The notes: generated from the sequence alone by a model not told the origin. 64,000 nt of DNA from A07HB70 sp964512675 (GCA_964512675.1 CAZEJR010000001.1:62001-126000), one strand, 5' to 3'; shown: positions 9,271 through 18,131, numbered from the stretch's first letter. Translations and numbers: made by a program.

Positions 9271-9281
9271 TTGAATAGTTA
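9271..9281 (+). promoter_or_regulatory. Probable TATA/box A element before hflX
   Basis: The sequence TTGAATAGTTA is an AT-rich island in a GC-rich gap. It sits about 28 bases before GTG 9304, the spacing of haloarchaeal leaderless promoters. The GTG it points to opens a frame that is out of register with the downstream hflX frame. Confidence 0.4.
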
Positions 9282-9433
9282 CGGGATCGTACGAGAGGAG
9301 GAGGTGACCGACAGCTATCACGCCCGAGCGAACGAGTGAGGAGTCACCCCGTGCCGTCGTCGCAAAGCGCGTCGCCGACGGCGAGGCCGACCTCGCCGAG
9401 ATCCGCGACCTCGCCCGCGCGGCGGGCTACGAG

Positions 9434-10630
9434 GTGGCCGCCGAGGTGACCCAGACCCGGACGGAGGACGCCGCATACATGTTCGGGGAGGGGAAGGTCG
9501 ACGAGATCGCCGCCGCCGTCGCGGGCACCAACGCCGAAGCGGTCGTCGTCGACAACCAGGTCGGTCCGTACCAGACGTACAACGTCGGGGGGAAGCTCCC
9601 GACCGGCGTCGAGGTGGTCGACCGGTTCACGCTGATCCTCAAGATATTCGGCCAGCGCGCGAACACCCGGACCGCCCAGCTCCAGGTCGAACTCGCCGAA
9701 CTCCGGTACGAGCTCCCGCGCGCCGAGGCGAAGGCGTCGCTCGCGAAGCGCGACGAGCGCCCGGGGTTCATGGGGCTCGGGGAGTACGACGAGAGCCGCG
9801 AACAGGACATCAAGAGCCAGATCGCAGACGTTCGGTCGGAGCTCGACCAGATCGTCGAGACGGAGGAGCGGCGCCGGGAGAGCCGCCGCGAGTCCGGGTT
9901 CGACCTCGTCGCGCTCGCCGGCTACACGAACGCCGGCAAGTCGACGCTCCTCCGCCGTCTCGCCGCGGACCACGACGTCGACGAGAACGCCGGTCGCCAT
10001 CCGGATCTCGACCGCACCGCCGAGTCGGAGGACCGCCTGTTCACGACGCTCGGGACGACCACCCGCCGCGCCGAGGTGGGCCCGCGCGAGGTGCTCGTCA
10101 CCGACACCGTCGGCTTCGTCTCCGACCTGCCACACTGGCTCGTCGACTCCTTTCGCTCGACGCTCGACTCCGTCTACCACGCCGACCTCGTCCTCCTCGT
10201 CGTCGACGCCGGCGAGTCCGTCGCCGAGATGCGCGAGAAGCTCGTCACCTGCCACGACACCCTCGCGCGGCGCAACGAGGCACCGATCGTCACCGTCCTG
10301 AACAAGGTCGACGAGGTCGACGACGACGACCTGTCGCGCAAGCGCGACGCCCTCGCGGCGCTCGCGCCCGACCCCGTCGCCGTCTCTGGACTGACCGGCG
10401 AGCGGGTAGACGACCTCCGCCGCCGTGTCGACCGCGAACTCCCGGACTGGGAGCACGAGCGGCTCTACCTCCCGATGACCGACGACACGATGAGCCTCGT
10501 CTCGTGGGTCCACGACCACGGCGAGGTCGAGACGGAGTCCTACGAGGACGACACCGTTCTCCTCGAGTTCCACGCCCGGTCCTCTGTCGTCGAGCGCGCA
10601 CGGGCGCGGGCCGGTCGGCTCCCCGCGTAG
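9434..10630 (+). CDS. hflX: GTPase HflX; 5' end apparently frameshifted
   Basis: HflX is a ribosome-associated GTPase of the TRAFAC/Obg-HflX group. The N-terminal HflX domain (about 1-100) contains DNQVGPYQTYN. A coiled-coil linker (about 75-155) precedes the G domain with G1 GYTNAGKST (from residue 163), G3 DTVGF and G4 NKVD; an Asp-rich insertion follows G1, as in haloarchaea. The start is the first in-frame GTG, but homologous coding clearly begins earlier: the same frame upstream reads RAVVAKRVADGEADLAEIR back to TGA 9305-9307. GTG 9304, preceded by an AGGAGG-rich stretch and a TATA element, lies one frame off. About 40 N-terminal residues are therefore cut off by an indel or a sequence error. 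Confidence 0.86.
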   Translation: MAAEVTQTRTEDAAYMFGEGKVDEIAAAVAGTNAEAVVVDNQVGPYQTYNVGGKLPTGVEVVDRFTLILKIFGQRANTRTAQLQVELAELRYELPRAEAKASLAKRDERPGFMGLGEYDESREQDIKSQIADVRSELDQIVETEERRRESRRESGFDLVALAGYTNAGKSTLLRRLAADHDVDENAGRHPDLDRTAESEDRLFTTLGTTTRRAEVGPREVLVTDTVGFVSDLPHWLVDSFRSTLDSVYHADLVLLVVDAGESVAEMREKLVTCHDTLARRNEAPIVTVLNKVDEVDDDDLSRKRDALAALAPDPVAVSGLTGERVDDLRRRVDRELPDWEHERLYLPMTDDTMSLVSWVHDHGEVETESYEDDTVLLEFHARSSVVERARARAGRLPA

Positions 10631-10808
10631 CGCTCGCGCGAGGCGCGGCGTCACCGCCTGCGGGAGGCCGACGCGGACGGGGAAGGCCACGGCTGTCGGG
10701 GTCGACGGCGACCGCAGTCGGAGACGCGAACGGCACCCGGCTGCCGATCACCGTGCTCGCGGGCGACCACGCCGTCTCGTCGTCCGGCGACGTCCTCGCT
10801 CCGACGAC

Positions 10809-11306
10809 TCAGCCGACCCGACGTTTCGTCTTTTCGACGACCCGGACGTCGTCGATGCGGGTCTCGGGGTAGTCCCCGCTGTCGCTCTTTTCGGCGGCTT
10901 TCACCATGTCCCAGACGACGTTCAGCCCCGTCGTCACCCCCTCGAGCGCCTCCATCTCGCAGCCGGTCTTGCCCGTCGTCTCGACGGCGACGGTGAGGGT
11001 GATCCGGTCGTCGCCGACGTCGAACTCCGTGTCGACGTTCGTGATCGGGATCTGGTGACAGAGCGGGATCGTCTCCCACGTGTGTTTCACCGCGTCGACG
11101 GCGCCGACGCGTGCGGTGGCGAGCACGTCGCCTTTCGACACGTCGTTCGCCCGCACCGCGTCGACGGTTGTCGGTCGGAGGTGGATCGTCCCCCGGGCGA
11201 CTGCCCGGCGGCGGCTGTCGGGCTTCTCGCCGACGTCGACCATCTCTGCCCGCCCCGACTCGTCGACGTGTGTCAGGTCGTCCTCGTCGGCCTCAGATCC
11301 GGTCAC
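10809..11306 (-). CDS. moaC: Cyclic pyranopterin monophosphate synthase MoaC
   Basis: MoaC converts the MoaA product to cyclic pyranopterin monophosphate in molybdenum cofactor biosynthesis. The protein is 165 residues, a normal length, and carries the family motifs LCHQIP and GKTGCEMEALEGV with the active-site Lys, plus the conserved N-terminal MVDVGEK segment. The GTG start at 11306 overlaps the end of nnrD by 14 bases, so the two genes form one minus-strand unit. A longer in-frame extension upstream reads as the shadow of nnrD and is rejected. Confidence 0.93.
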   Translation of the reverse strand: MTGSEADEDDLTHVDESGRAEMVDVGEKPDSRRRAVARGTIHLRPTTVDAVRANDVSKGDVLATARVGAVDAVKHTWETIPLCHQIPITNVDTEFDVGDDRITLTVAVETTGKTGCEMEALEGVTTGLNVVWDMVKAAEKSDSGDYPETRIDDVRVVEKTKRRVG

Positions 11307-12753
11307 CGGCTGCACCCCCGAGCGCGGCCGGCAGTTTCCCGAGCAGGTCTCCGGCGACGAGGCCGCGGTCGTGGCCCGACGCGGCGCGTTCGCCCGCGAT
11401 TCCGGTCGTGTAGGCTCCGACACAGGCCGCCGCGAACGGGTCGAGTGTCGCGAGGAGCGCCCCGACCGCGCCCGCGAGGACGTCGCCCGTGCCGCCGACG
11501 GTCATCGCTGGCGTCCCGGTCCGCGCGACCCGGACGCGCGGGTCGTCGTCCGGCGCCCCGCGAGCGGTCGCGACGACGTCGTGGCGGCCCTTCACCAGCA
11601 CCGTCGCGTCGTGTCGCTCCGCGAGTTCGCGTGCCGCCCTCTCGCGCCGGTCTCTGCCGGCGTCGGTCGGCAGGTCGGCACCCATCGTCCGCGCCTCGCC
11701 GGCGTGGGGCGTACACACGAGCGTCGCAGCCGTCTCCGGCACGGCACCGAGGGCGTCGGCGTCGACGACCGCGCGGCCCTCGAGCGAGCGGAGGAGTGCA
11801 CGAACGGCTGCCAGTGTCGCGTCGGCGCCACCGAGTCCCGGCCCGACGACGAGGGCGTCGTGCGCCTCCGCCCGGTCGACGAGTGCCGGCACCTGTTCGG
11901 GAGTGAGGCGGTCGGCGTCGAACGGCTCGACGACGAGCCCCTGTTCGAACGACTGCACCTCGCGCGCGACGCCACGCGGGCAGGCGACCCGCACGAGGTC
12001 GGCGCCGGCTCGCATCGCCGCCTGGCCCGCGAGCGCCGGCGCGCCGGCGTATGGCCCGCCGCCGACTACCAGTATCTCGCCGCCGTCGCCCTTGTGGGCC
12101 GCCGAGTCGCGCGTACGCGGCAGGTCACCCGGGCCGACGAGCCGCTCGGCTGCGGCGGGAATACCGATGTCGGCCACCGTCACGTCGTACGCGTCGAGGC
12201 CGGGCTTGTCGTCGTGGAACGTCACCACCCGATCGGGGTCGACGGCGTCGCCCGTCGCCCGTCCGGTGTCTGCGTCGACGCCGCTCGGCACGTCGACGGC
12301 GACGACCGTCGCACCGGCGGCGTCTGTCGCCCGAATCGCCGTCGCCGCCGGCTCCCGGGGCGCGCCGCGGACGCCGGTGCCGAGGAGGGCGTCGACGACG
12401 ACGTCGGGGTCGTCGAGCGAGAGCGCCCGCGAGTCGTGAACCTCACGGGCGTCTGCCCCGGACGCGACGAGCGCCGCCCAGTTCGCCCGGGCGATATCCG
12501 TCGACACCGTCTCCCGGCGACCGAACAGGCGTGCGCGGACGTCGAACGCCCCGTCGAGGACCCTGGCGGCGACGGCGCCGTCGCCGCCGTTGTTCCCCCG
12601 GCCACAGAGGACGGCGACCGCGTCGCCGGGGTCGGCGACCGCCCGGACGGCGTCGGCGACGGCGTGCCCGCTCGACTCCATCAGGACGCGTCGGGGGATC
12701 CCCAGCGCGGCGGCGTTACGGTCGACCGCGGCCATCCGTGCTGTCGTGATCAC
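11293..12753 (-). CDS. nnrD: Bifunctional NAD(P)H-hydrate epimerase / ADP-dependent dehydratase
   Basis: This 486-residue enzyme repairs hydrated NADH and NADPH. The N-terminal YjeF-type epimerase domain (about 1-215) has RGNNGGDGAVAAR, and DVPSGVDADTG near the middle. The C-terminal ribokinase-like dehydratase (about 225-480) has HKGDGGEILVVGG, CTPHAGE and the GGTGDVLAG phosphate loop. Start is GTG 12753, with a TATA-like element 25-30 bases upstream, suggesting a leaderless transcript that also carries moaC. Confidence 0.95.
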   Translation of the reverse strand: MITTARMAAVDRNAAALGIPRRVLMESSGHAVADAVRAVADPGDAVAVLCGRGNNGGDGAVAARVLDGAFDVRARLFGRRETVSTDIARANWAALVASGADAREVHDSRALSLDDPDVVVDALLGTGVRGAPREPAATAIRATDAAGATVVAVDVPSGVDADTGRATGDAVDPDRVVTFHDDKPGLDAYDVTVADIGIPAAAERLVGPGDLPRTRDSAAHKGDGGEILVVGGGPYAGAPALAGQAAMRAGADLVRVACPRGVAREVQSFEQGLVVEPFDADRLTPEQVPALVDRAEAHDALVVGPGLGGADATLAAVRALLRSLEGRAVVDADALGAVPETAATLVCTPHAGEARTMGADLPTDAGRDRRERAARELAERHDATVLVKGRHDVVATARGAPDDDPRVRVARTGTPAMTVGGTGDVLAGAVGALLATLDPFAAACVGAYTTGIAGERAASGHDRGLVAGDLLGKLPAALGGAAGDRI

Positions 12754-12777
12754 GGCTGGCGTTTCCTGCCGCCGGTG

Positions 12778-12791
12778 GTAAGCGTTTGGCG
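12778..12791 (-). promoter_or_regulatory. Promoter element of nnrD-moaC
   Basis: On the minus strand the sequence is CGCCAAACGCTTAC, centred about 30 bases before the GTG of nnrD. The same CCAAACG/CCAAGCG core with a following T/A-rich part occurs at the same distance before the mutase gene (near 18160) and the reductase gene (near 33634). Confidence 0.42.
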
Positions 12792-12834
12792 AGGAGAGCG
12801 AAACCCTCGTGCCCGACGACGGTCGACCGGTGAC

Positions 12835-14010
12835 GTGTGCCGCGACGAGACCCGGACGCTGTTCGGCACGCTCTGTCTCCTGTTCGCGCTGACGAACCTC
12901 GGCAGAACCGCGTTCGCGCCGCTGGTGGAGACGCTCCGGGTCGCCTTCGACGCGAGTCCCGCGGCGGTCGGGGTCGTCGTCTCGCTGGCCTGGGCCGGGA
13001 GCGCCGGGGGGCGGCCCGTCTCGGCGTACCTCGTCACCCGCCTGCGCCGTGACCGTGTCGTCGCCTTGGCCGGTGTCGTTCTCGCCGCCGGAGCCTCGCT
13101 GGCGGCGCTCGCGTCCTCGCTAGCGGCGCTCCGGGTCGGCGCGGTCGTCGCCGGCCTCTCCTCCGGCGTCTACGTCGCCGCCGCCGTGCCGCTGGTCGGC
13201 GCCCTCTTTCCGGAGCGAGTCGGGCGGGCGCTCGGTGTCCACGGCGCCGTCGCGCAGGTGGCCGCCGTCGCCGCGCCGGGACTGGTCTTCGCCGCGGCGC
13301 TCCTCGCGGACTGGCGCGCGGCGTTCTGGGTCCTGGCCGTCGTCGGAGCGCTGACGGCTGCGGGCGTCCTCGCCGTCGCACGGGTGACCTCGATGCCCGC
13401 CTCGACGGCACCGGACCCGGGGGTGCGCGCCGCGCTCTCACACCCCCGGGTGTTCGCCGCCGGCGTCGCCGTCGTCGCCGCCGCAGGGTTCGTCTGGCAG
13501 GGCCTGTTCAACTTCTACGTCACCTACCTCGTGACCGAACGGGGGTTCGCGACGGCTGGCGCGAACGGTGCGCTGTCGCTCCTGTTCGCGGCGGGTATCC
13601 CCGGCATGGCCGTCGGCGGTCGGCTGGCCGACCGGCTGCCGACCGTGCCCTACCTGATCGCGCTCGTCGCGACGTTCGCGCTGGCCGTCGTCGGCGCGAC
13701 GCTGGCCGGGACGGTCGGGCTGCTCGCGCTCTCGACGGTCGCGAGCCTCGCGATCCACGCGCTCTTTCCGTCGCTCGACACGTACGTCCTCGGTGCGCTC
13801 CCGGCCTCCTCGCGCGCGAGTGCCTACGCCGTGTTCAGCAGCGTCGCGCTGGCGCTCGAGGCCCCCGGCTCTGCTGCCGTCGGTGTCGTGGCGGCCAGGG
13901 TCGGGTTCGGCGGCGCCTTCCGGGCGTTCGCGCTCGCGCTTCTCCCCGTCGCCGTCGGCCTCGCAGCCGCAGACCGGCTCGGCTGGTTCCCGTCGGCGGC
14001 TCCCGACTAG
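12835..14010 (+). CDS. MFS transporter
   Basis: This 391-residue polytopic membrane protein has about 11-12 hydrophobic segments, two six-helix halves and a central hydrophilic loop near residues 183-200. The loop after helix 2 reads SAYLVTRLRRDRV, and the matching loop of the second half is GGRLADRLP, both versions of the major facilitator signature. The substrate cannot be assigned. Start is GTG 12835, the first start in frame; the frame is open further upstream but that part is the antisense of nnrD. It is divergent from nnrD and overlaps the next gene's stop tail-to-tail. Confidence 0.87.
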   Translation: MCRDETRTLFGTLCLLFALTNLGRTAFAPLVETLRVAFDASPAAVGVVVSLAWAGSAGGRPVSAYLVTRLRRDRVVALAGVVLAAGASLAALASSLAALRVGAVVAGLSSGVYVAAAVPLVGALFPERVGRALGVHGAVAQVAAVAAPGLVFAAALLADWRAAFWVLAVVGALTAAGVLAVARVTSMPASTAPDPGVRAALSHPRVFAAGVAVVAAAGFVWQGLFNFYVTYLVTERGFATAGANGALSLLFAAGIPGMAVGGRLADRLPTVPYLIALVATFALAVVGATLAGTVGLLALSTVASLAIHALFPSLDTYVLGALPASSRASAYAVFSSVALALEAPGSAAVGVVAARVGFGGAFRAFALALLPVAVGLAAADRLGWFPSAAPD

Positions 14011-14186
14011 TCCGCCCAGTCCGCGTGGCAGTCGTCGTCACAGAAGTGTCGGTGTCGCGCCTCGCCGTCCTCGACCCACGTCACCACGCGGTGGGCCGGT
14101 GACCCGAGGACCGCCTCGCCACAGGCCGCACAGGCCGGGGCGTCGTCCGGGTCCACCTCCCCCACGTCACTCGTCGGATCTTCCAT
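14007..14186 (-). CDS. Small zinc-binding protein, 59 residues
   Basis: The ATG at 14186 opens a 59-residue acidic protein with CAAC in the middle and HRHFCDDDC near the C-terminus. This is a Cys4-type (CxxC plus CxxxC) arrangement expected to hold one zinc ion, common among haloarchaeal small zinc-finger proteins. The stop overlaps the convergent MFS gene by a few bases. No function is known. Confidence 0.75.
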   Translation of the reverse strand: MEDPTSDVGEVDPDDAPACAACGEAVLGSPAHRVVTWVEDGEARHRHFCDDDCHADWAD

Positions 14187-14253
14187 ACTGCCTCCTCCGG
14201 GCCGTACGGCATAACGGCGGCGAACCCGGGTCGCCGCGGCACCGCGGGCCGGC

Positions 14254-15837
14254 TCACCCCGTCGCGTCTGCGTCTCCCGCGCCCCCGTCCTCGCCGCGCT
14301 CCTCGCCACTACCGTCCTCCCGACGCCCGTCCGTCCTGTCGCTCCGCTCGTCCGGTCCCGGGTCCGCACGCACCGCGGTCAGCCGCTCGCGGAGCGCCGC
14401 CCGGTCGACCGTTCCGGAGTCGGTCCGCGGGAGTTCGTCGCCGAGTCCGATCACCCGGGGGAGCTTGAACCCCGCCAGCCGCTCGCGGAGGTGGTCGTCG
14501 ATCGCCGACGCAGACGCGTCGCCGGCGACCAGCGCCGCGACCCGTTCGCCCCACTCCTCGTCGGGCATTCCCGTGACGGCGGCGTCGACGACGTCGGGGT
14601 GCGAGCGGAGCGCCTCGGCCACCTCGCCGGGGTCGACGAGTTCGCCCCCGGTCAGGACGCGGTCGTCCAGTCGGTTGAGGACGAACAGCCGACCGGCCTC
14701 GTCCCGGTAGCCCGCGTCGCCGGTGTGGAAGCCGTACGGACCGCGGCTGGCCGCGGTCGCCTCCGGGTCGTCGTGGTAGCGCGGCGACACCAGCGCCCCG
14801 TCGACGACGATCTCGCCCGTCTCGCCCCGCCGAACCGGAGCGCCGTCTCTGTCGACGACCGTCACGTCGGCGAACAGCACCGGCCGGCCGACCGTCGTCG
14901 GGTCACCGTACGCCTCGTCGACGGCAGCCGTCGCCACCTGTGACGCCGTCTCGGTGAGACCGTACGTCGGCGCGACCGGCACCGAGTAGTTCCGGCAGCG
15001 CTCGACCAGGTCGACCGGCGCCGGAGCGCCGCCCAGCAGGACGGTCCGTAGCGACCCCGAGAGCGTCCCCCGGCTGTCGAGCATCCGCCGAAGCATCGTC
15101 GGGACGAGCGATATCCGCGTGGCGTCGTACTCGTCGACGTCGTCGGCACAGGGACCGGGCTCGAATCCGCGGCGCAGCACCACCGTCGAGCCGTACAGCG
15201 GCATCCGCAGGACCGGCGACAGCCCGCCGACGTGGTGTAACGGGAGCGTCACCAGCCAGCGGTCGTCGGGCGCGAGACCGAGCCGCGCCGCCGAGGCGAG
15301 GGCGCTCGCGAGCAGGTTCGTCGCCGTCAGGACCACCCGCTTCGGCTCGCCGGTCGTCCCCGACGTGTGCGCCAGCACCACCGGGTCGGACGGCGTCCAG
15401 TCGTGGACTGTCGGCTCGGCTCGACCGACGTCCGGAAGCGGTCGCGCGGTCGCGGTCGCCGCCTCGTCGACCGTGACGACGGGCCGGTCCGTCGCCGCCG
15501 TGACCTGCTCCTCTGTCGTCTCCCCACAGACAGCCGTGGTGACTGCCGCGTCGTCGAGCCGCGGCGACAGCTCCGGGCCCGTCAGGTCGTGTGACAGCGG
15601 GACGAGGACACAGCCGAGCCGGAGCGCGGCGTGGACGACCCGGACGGACGCGGGTCGGGCCGGAAGCACCAGCGCGAGGTGGTCACCCGAACAGAGGCCG
15701 AGCGCCGCGAGTCGGCCCGCCGTCCGGTCGACGGCGGCGTCGAGCTCTCCGACCGTCCACCGCTCGTCCGTCGACGCGTCGACGAGCGCCGTCTCGTCCG
15801 GCGTCACCGCCGCACGCACCCCGAGTGGGTCTCTCAC
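14254..15837 (-). CDS. menE: o-Succinylbenzoate-CoA ligase-type AMP-forming acyl-CoA synthetase (MenE-like)
   Basis: This 527-residue ANL-superfamily enzyme would activate an aromatic or carboxylic acid to its CoA thioester; in menaquinone synthesis the substrate is o-succinylbenzoate. It has the nucleotide loop HTSGTTGEPKRV, the A5 motif YGLTETAS and the A7 region HTGDAGYRDE. The A10 motif reads PRTDSGTVDR, with Thr where the catalytic Lys of the family normally sits. A low-complexity acidic tail follows. Its GTG overlaps the stop of the methylmalonyl-CoA epimerase gene (GTGA). The MenE assignment rests on overall similarity; other aryl-CoA ligases are possible. Confidence 0.8.
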   Translation of the reverse strand: MRDPLGVRAAVTPDETALVDASTDERWTVGELDAAVDRTAGRLAALGLCSGDHLALVLPARPASVRVVHAALRLGCVLVPLSHDLTGPELSPRLDDAAVTTAVCGETTEEQVTAATDRPVVTVDEAATATARPLPDVGRAEPTVHDWTPSDPVVLAHTSGTTGEPKRVVLTATNLLASALASAARLGLAPDDRWLVTLPLHHVGGLSPVLRMPLYGSTVVLRRGFEPGPCADDVDEYDATRISLVPTMLRRMLDSRGTLSGSLRTVLLGGAPAPVDLVERCRNYSVPVAPTYGLTETASQVATAAVDEAYGDPTTVGRPVLFADVTVVDRDGAPVRRGETGEIVVDGALVSPRYHDDPEATAASRGPYGFHTGDAGYRDEAGRLFVLNRLDDRVLTGGELVDPGEVAEALRSHPDVVDAAVTGMPDEEWGERVAALVAGDASASAIDDHLRERLAGFKLPRVIGLGDELPRTDSGTVDRAALRERLTAVRADPGPDERSDRTDGRREDGSGEERGEDGGAGDADATG

Positions 15838-16226
15838 GCCGCGTCCTCCACGAGCTCGACGAGCATCCCGCCGGTCGCGTCGGGGTGGAGGAAGGCGACG
15901 CGGTGGCCCCACGCCCCCGGTCGCGGCTCGTCGTCGACCGTCTCGACACCTCCGTGCCGGAGTGCCGCGAGTACGCCGCCGAGGTCCGGCGTCGCCAGCG
16001 CGACGTGGTGGAGTCCCGGTCCCCGCCGGTCGAGGAACCTCGCGACCGTCTTCTCGCGCTCGGTCGGCTCGAGCAGCTCGAGGTGCGCCGCGCCGGCGTC
16101 GAGCAGCGTCACCTGCAGGTCCTCGACCCGCTCCTCGTGGACGACGCGCAGGTCGAACAGCTCCCCGAGCGTCGCCGCGAGCGCCGCCGCGTCGGGCGTC
16201 GCGACGCCGACGTGGTGCAACTCCAT
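15834..16226 (-). CDS. mce: Methylmalonyl-CoA epimerase
   Basis: This 130-residue VOC-fold protein interconverts (R)- and (S)-methylmalonyl-CoA in the propionyl-CoA/methylmalonyl pathway. Two beta-alpha-beta-beta-beta repeats are visible, with metal-ligand positions His in ELHHVGVAT, His in GLHHVALAT and Glu in GMLVELVE. It lies on the same strand as the methylmalonyl-CoA mutase gene 225 bases upstream, which supports the assignment, and is translationally coupled to the MenE-like gene downstream. Confidence 0.92.
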   Translation of the reverse strand: MELHHVGVATPDAAALAATLGELFDLRVVHEERVEDLQVTLLDAGAAHLELLEPTEREKTVARFLDRRGPGLHHVALATPDLGGVLAALRHGGVETVDDEPRPGAWGHRVAFLHPDATGGMLVELVEDAA

Positions 16227-16302
16227 GGCGACTCCTGCACCGCCGGGGGCAAAAAGCGTCACACCGACAGAGCTCTCGCGCCCCACACTACCATGAACTA
16301 TC

Positions 16303-16451
16303 ATGACGTACACGGGCGACGCCGACTGTCCGCTCCGTGGCGAGACGACAGCCGACCGGGACGCGCTCCGGCTGCACCTGATCTGCGAGCACCGCAAGAG
16401 CGAACCGACCGACCTGTCGCTCGCACTCCTCCGACAGACACCGACGCCGGC
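16303..16451 (+). pseudogene. Degenerate small C2H2-like zinc-finger gene fragment
   Basis: ATG 16303 opens a frame reading MTYTGDADCPLRGE, then ADRDALRLHLICEHRKSE. This resembles small haloarchaeal zinc-finger proteins of the form CPxCG...HLxxEHRKSE. The second zinc Cys is replaced by Arg (CPLR); one base change, CGT from TGT, would restore it. No stop occurs before the frame runs into the antisense of the mutase gene, where it becomes a shadow. It lies on the opposite strand between mce and the mutase, which are normally neighbours. A relic is the best reading, but a real small gene is not excluded. Confidence 0.35.
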
Positions 16452-18131
16452 TCAGGCGCTCGGCCGGTGTTCGCCGAACTCGTCGCGGAGCGCGTCACAG
16501 ATCTCGCCGACGGTCGCGTGGGCCTTCGCGGCGGCGATCAGCCGTGGCATCAGGTTCGCGCCGCTCGCGGCGGCGTCGCGCACGTCCGACAGCGCCCGCT
16601 CGACGGCGCCGTCGTCGCGCTCCGTCCGGATCGACTCGACCCGTTCGACCTGCGCCCGTTCTTCGTCCTCCGAGACCTCCTCTAAGTCCATCTCCGGGCC
16701 GTCCTCGTCGACCTCGAACTCGTTTACGCCGACGACGACGCGCTCGCCGGCCTCGATCTCCTCCTGCCGGTCGAACGCGACGTCCTGTATCTGGCGCTGG
16801 ACCCACTGCTCCTCGATGGCGCGACGCATCCCGCCGCGGTCGTCCACCTCGCGGATGATCTCGAACGCCTCCTGCTCTACCTCGTCGGTCAGCGACTCGA
16901 CGTAGTAGCTGCCGGCGAGAGGATCTATCGTGTCCGCCGCGCCGGACTCGTGAGCGAGGATCTGCTGGGTGCGGAGCGCAGTGCGGACGGACTCCTCGGT
17001 CGGGAGCGACAGCGCCTCGTCCTTGCCGTTCGTGTGGAGTGACTGTGTGCCGCCGAGCACCGCCGCGAGCGCCTGGTAGGCGACCCGGACGACGTTGTTC
17101 TCTACCTGTTGTGCGGTGAGCGTCGACCCGGCGGTCTGGGTGTGGAATCGGAGCTGTTTCGACTTCGGGCTCTCGGCGCCGAACCGCTCCGCCATGATAC
17201 TCGCCCACATCCGGCGGGCGGCCCGGAACTTCGCGACCTCCTCGAGTACGTTGTTGTACGACGCGAAGAAAAAGGAGAGTCGCGGCGCGAACTCGTCGAC
17301 GTCGAGTCCGGCCTCGACCGCCGCCTCGACGTACTCGATACCGTTCGCGAGGGTGAACGCGACCTCCTGTGCCGCCGTCGACCCCGCCTCACGGATGTGG
17401 TAGCCGGAGATGGAGATGGTGTTGAAGTTCGGCGTCTCGTCGGCACAGAACGCGAAGACGTCGGTGACGATCCGCATGGACGCCGCCGGCGGGTAGATGT
17501 ACGTGTTGCGCGAGATATACTCCTTCAGCACGTCGTTCTGGATCGTGCCACGTAGCTCCTCGCGCGAGACCCCCTGTTCGTCGCCGACGGCGACGTACAT
17601 CGCCAGGAGGACCGCGGCGGGCGCGTTGATCGTCATCGACGTCGACACCTCGTCCAGCGGGATGCCGTCGAACACCGTCCGCATGTCCTCGATCGTGTCG
17701 ATCGCGACGCCCGACTTCCCGACCTCGCCGGCGGCCATCGTGTCGTCGGAGTCGTAGCCCATCTGCGTCGGGAGGTCGAACGCCATCGACAGACCGGTCT
17801 GTCCCTCGTCCAGCAGGTAGTGAAACCGCTCGTTTGTCTGCTCGGCGGTGCCCATCCCCGCGTACTGCCGCATCGTCCACAGCCGCCCCCGGTACATCGT
17901 CGAGTAGACGCCGCGGGTGTACGGCTCCTCGCCCGGAAACCCGAGATCCGACTCGTAGTCGACGTCTGCGACGTCCGCCGGCGTGTACAGCGGCTTCACG
18001 TCCTGTCCGCCGGTGTCGGTCGTGAACTCGTCGCGCCGCTCTCCGAACCGGTCGACTGTCGGCTCGTAGGTCTCCGCGCGCCACTCCTCGCGGGCCTCGC
18101 GGATCGTCTCGAGCTCGTCGGGGTCGAACAC
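16452..18131 (-). CDS. Methylmalonyl-CoA mutase, catalytic (alpha) chain
   Basis: This 559-residue enzyme is the adenosylcobalamin-dependent mutase that rearranges methylmalonyl-CoA to succinyl-CoA. The substrate-binding TIM barrel is complete, with YTRGVYSTMYRGRLWTMRQY, AFDLPTQMGYDSD and HTQTAGSTLTAQQ. It ends without the B12-binding domain, as usual in haloarchaea, where that domain is a separate subunit not found in this window. Start is GTG 18131, giving the family N-terminus FDPDELETIREAR; the open frame further upstream is non-coding in character. The epimerase gene lies downstream on the same strand. Confidence 0.95.
   Translation of the reverse strand: MFDPDELETIREAREEWRAETYEPTVDRFGERRDEFTTDTGGQDVKPLYTPADVADVDYESDLGFPGEEPYTRGVYSTMYRGRLWTMRQYAGMGTAEQTNERFHYLLDEGQTGLSMAFDLPTQMGYDSDDTMAAGEVGKSGVAIDTIEDMRTVFDGIPLDEVSTSMTINAPAAVLLAMYVAVGDEQGVSREELRGTIQNDVLKEYISRNTYIYPPAASMRIVTDVFAFCADETPNFNTISISGYHIREAGSTAAQEVAFTLANGIEYVEAAVEAGLDVDEFAPRLSFFFASYNNVLEEVAKFRAARRMWASIMAERFGAESPKSKQLRFHTQTAGSTLTAQQVENNVVRVAYQALAAVLGGTQSLHTNGKDEALSLPTEESVRTALRTQQILAHESGAADTIDPLAGSYYVESLTDEVEQEAFEIIREVDDRGGMRRAIEEQWVQRQIQDVAFDRQEEIEAGERVVVGVNEFEVDEDGPEMDLEEVSEDEERAQVERVESIRTERDDGAVERALSDVRDAAASGANLMPRLIAAAKAHATVGEICDALRDEFGEHRPSA

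Noticed and set aside
11080..12834. Very long plus-strand open frame (to 14010) upstream of the MFS transporter
   Set aside because: Up to 12834 it is the antisense of moaC and nnrD and is Arg-rich without motifs; only the part from GTG 12835 is a real transporter.
16452..18131. Missing B12-binding domain as a truncation of the mutase
   Set aside because: Haloarchaeal mutases carry this domain on a separate small subunit, so the 559-residue length is normal.
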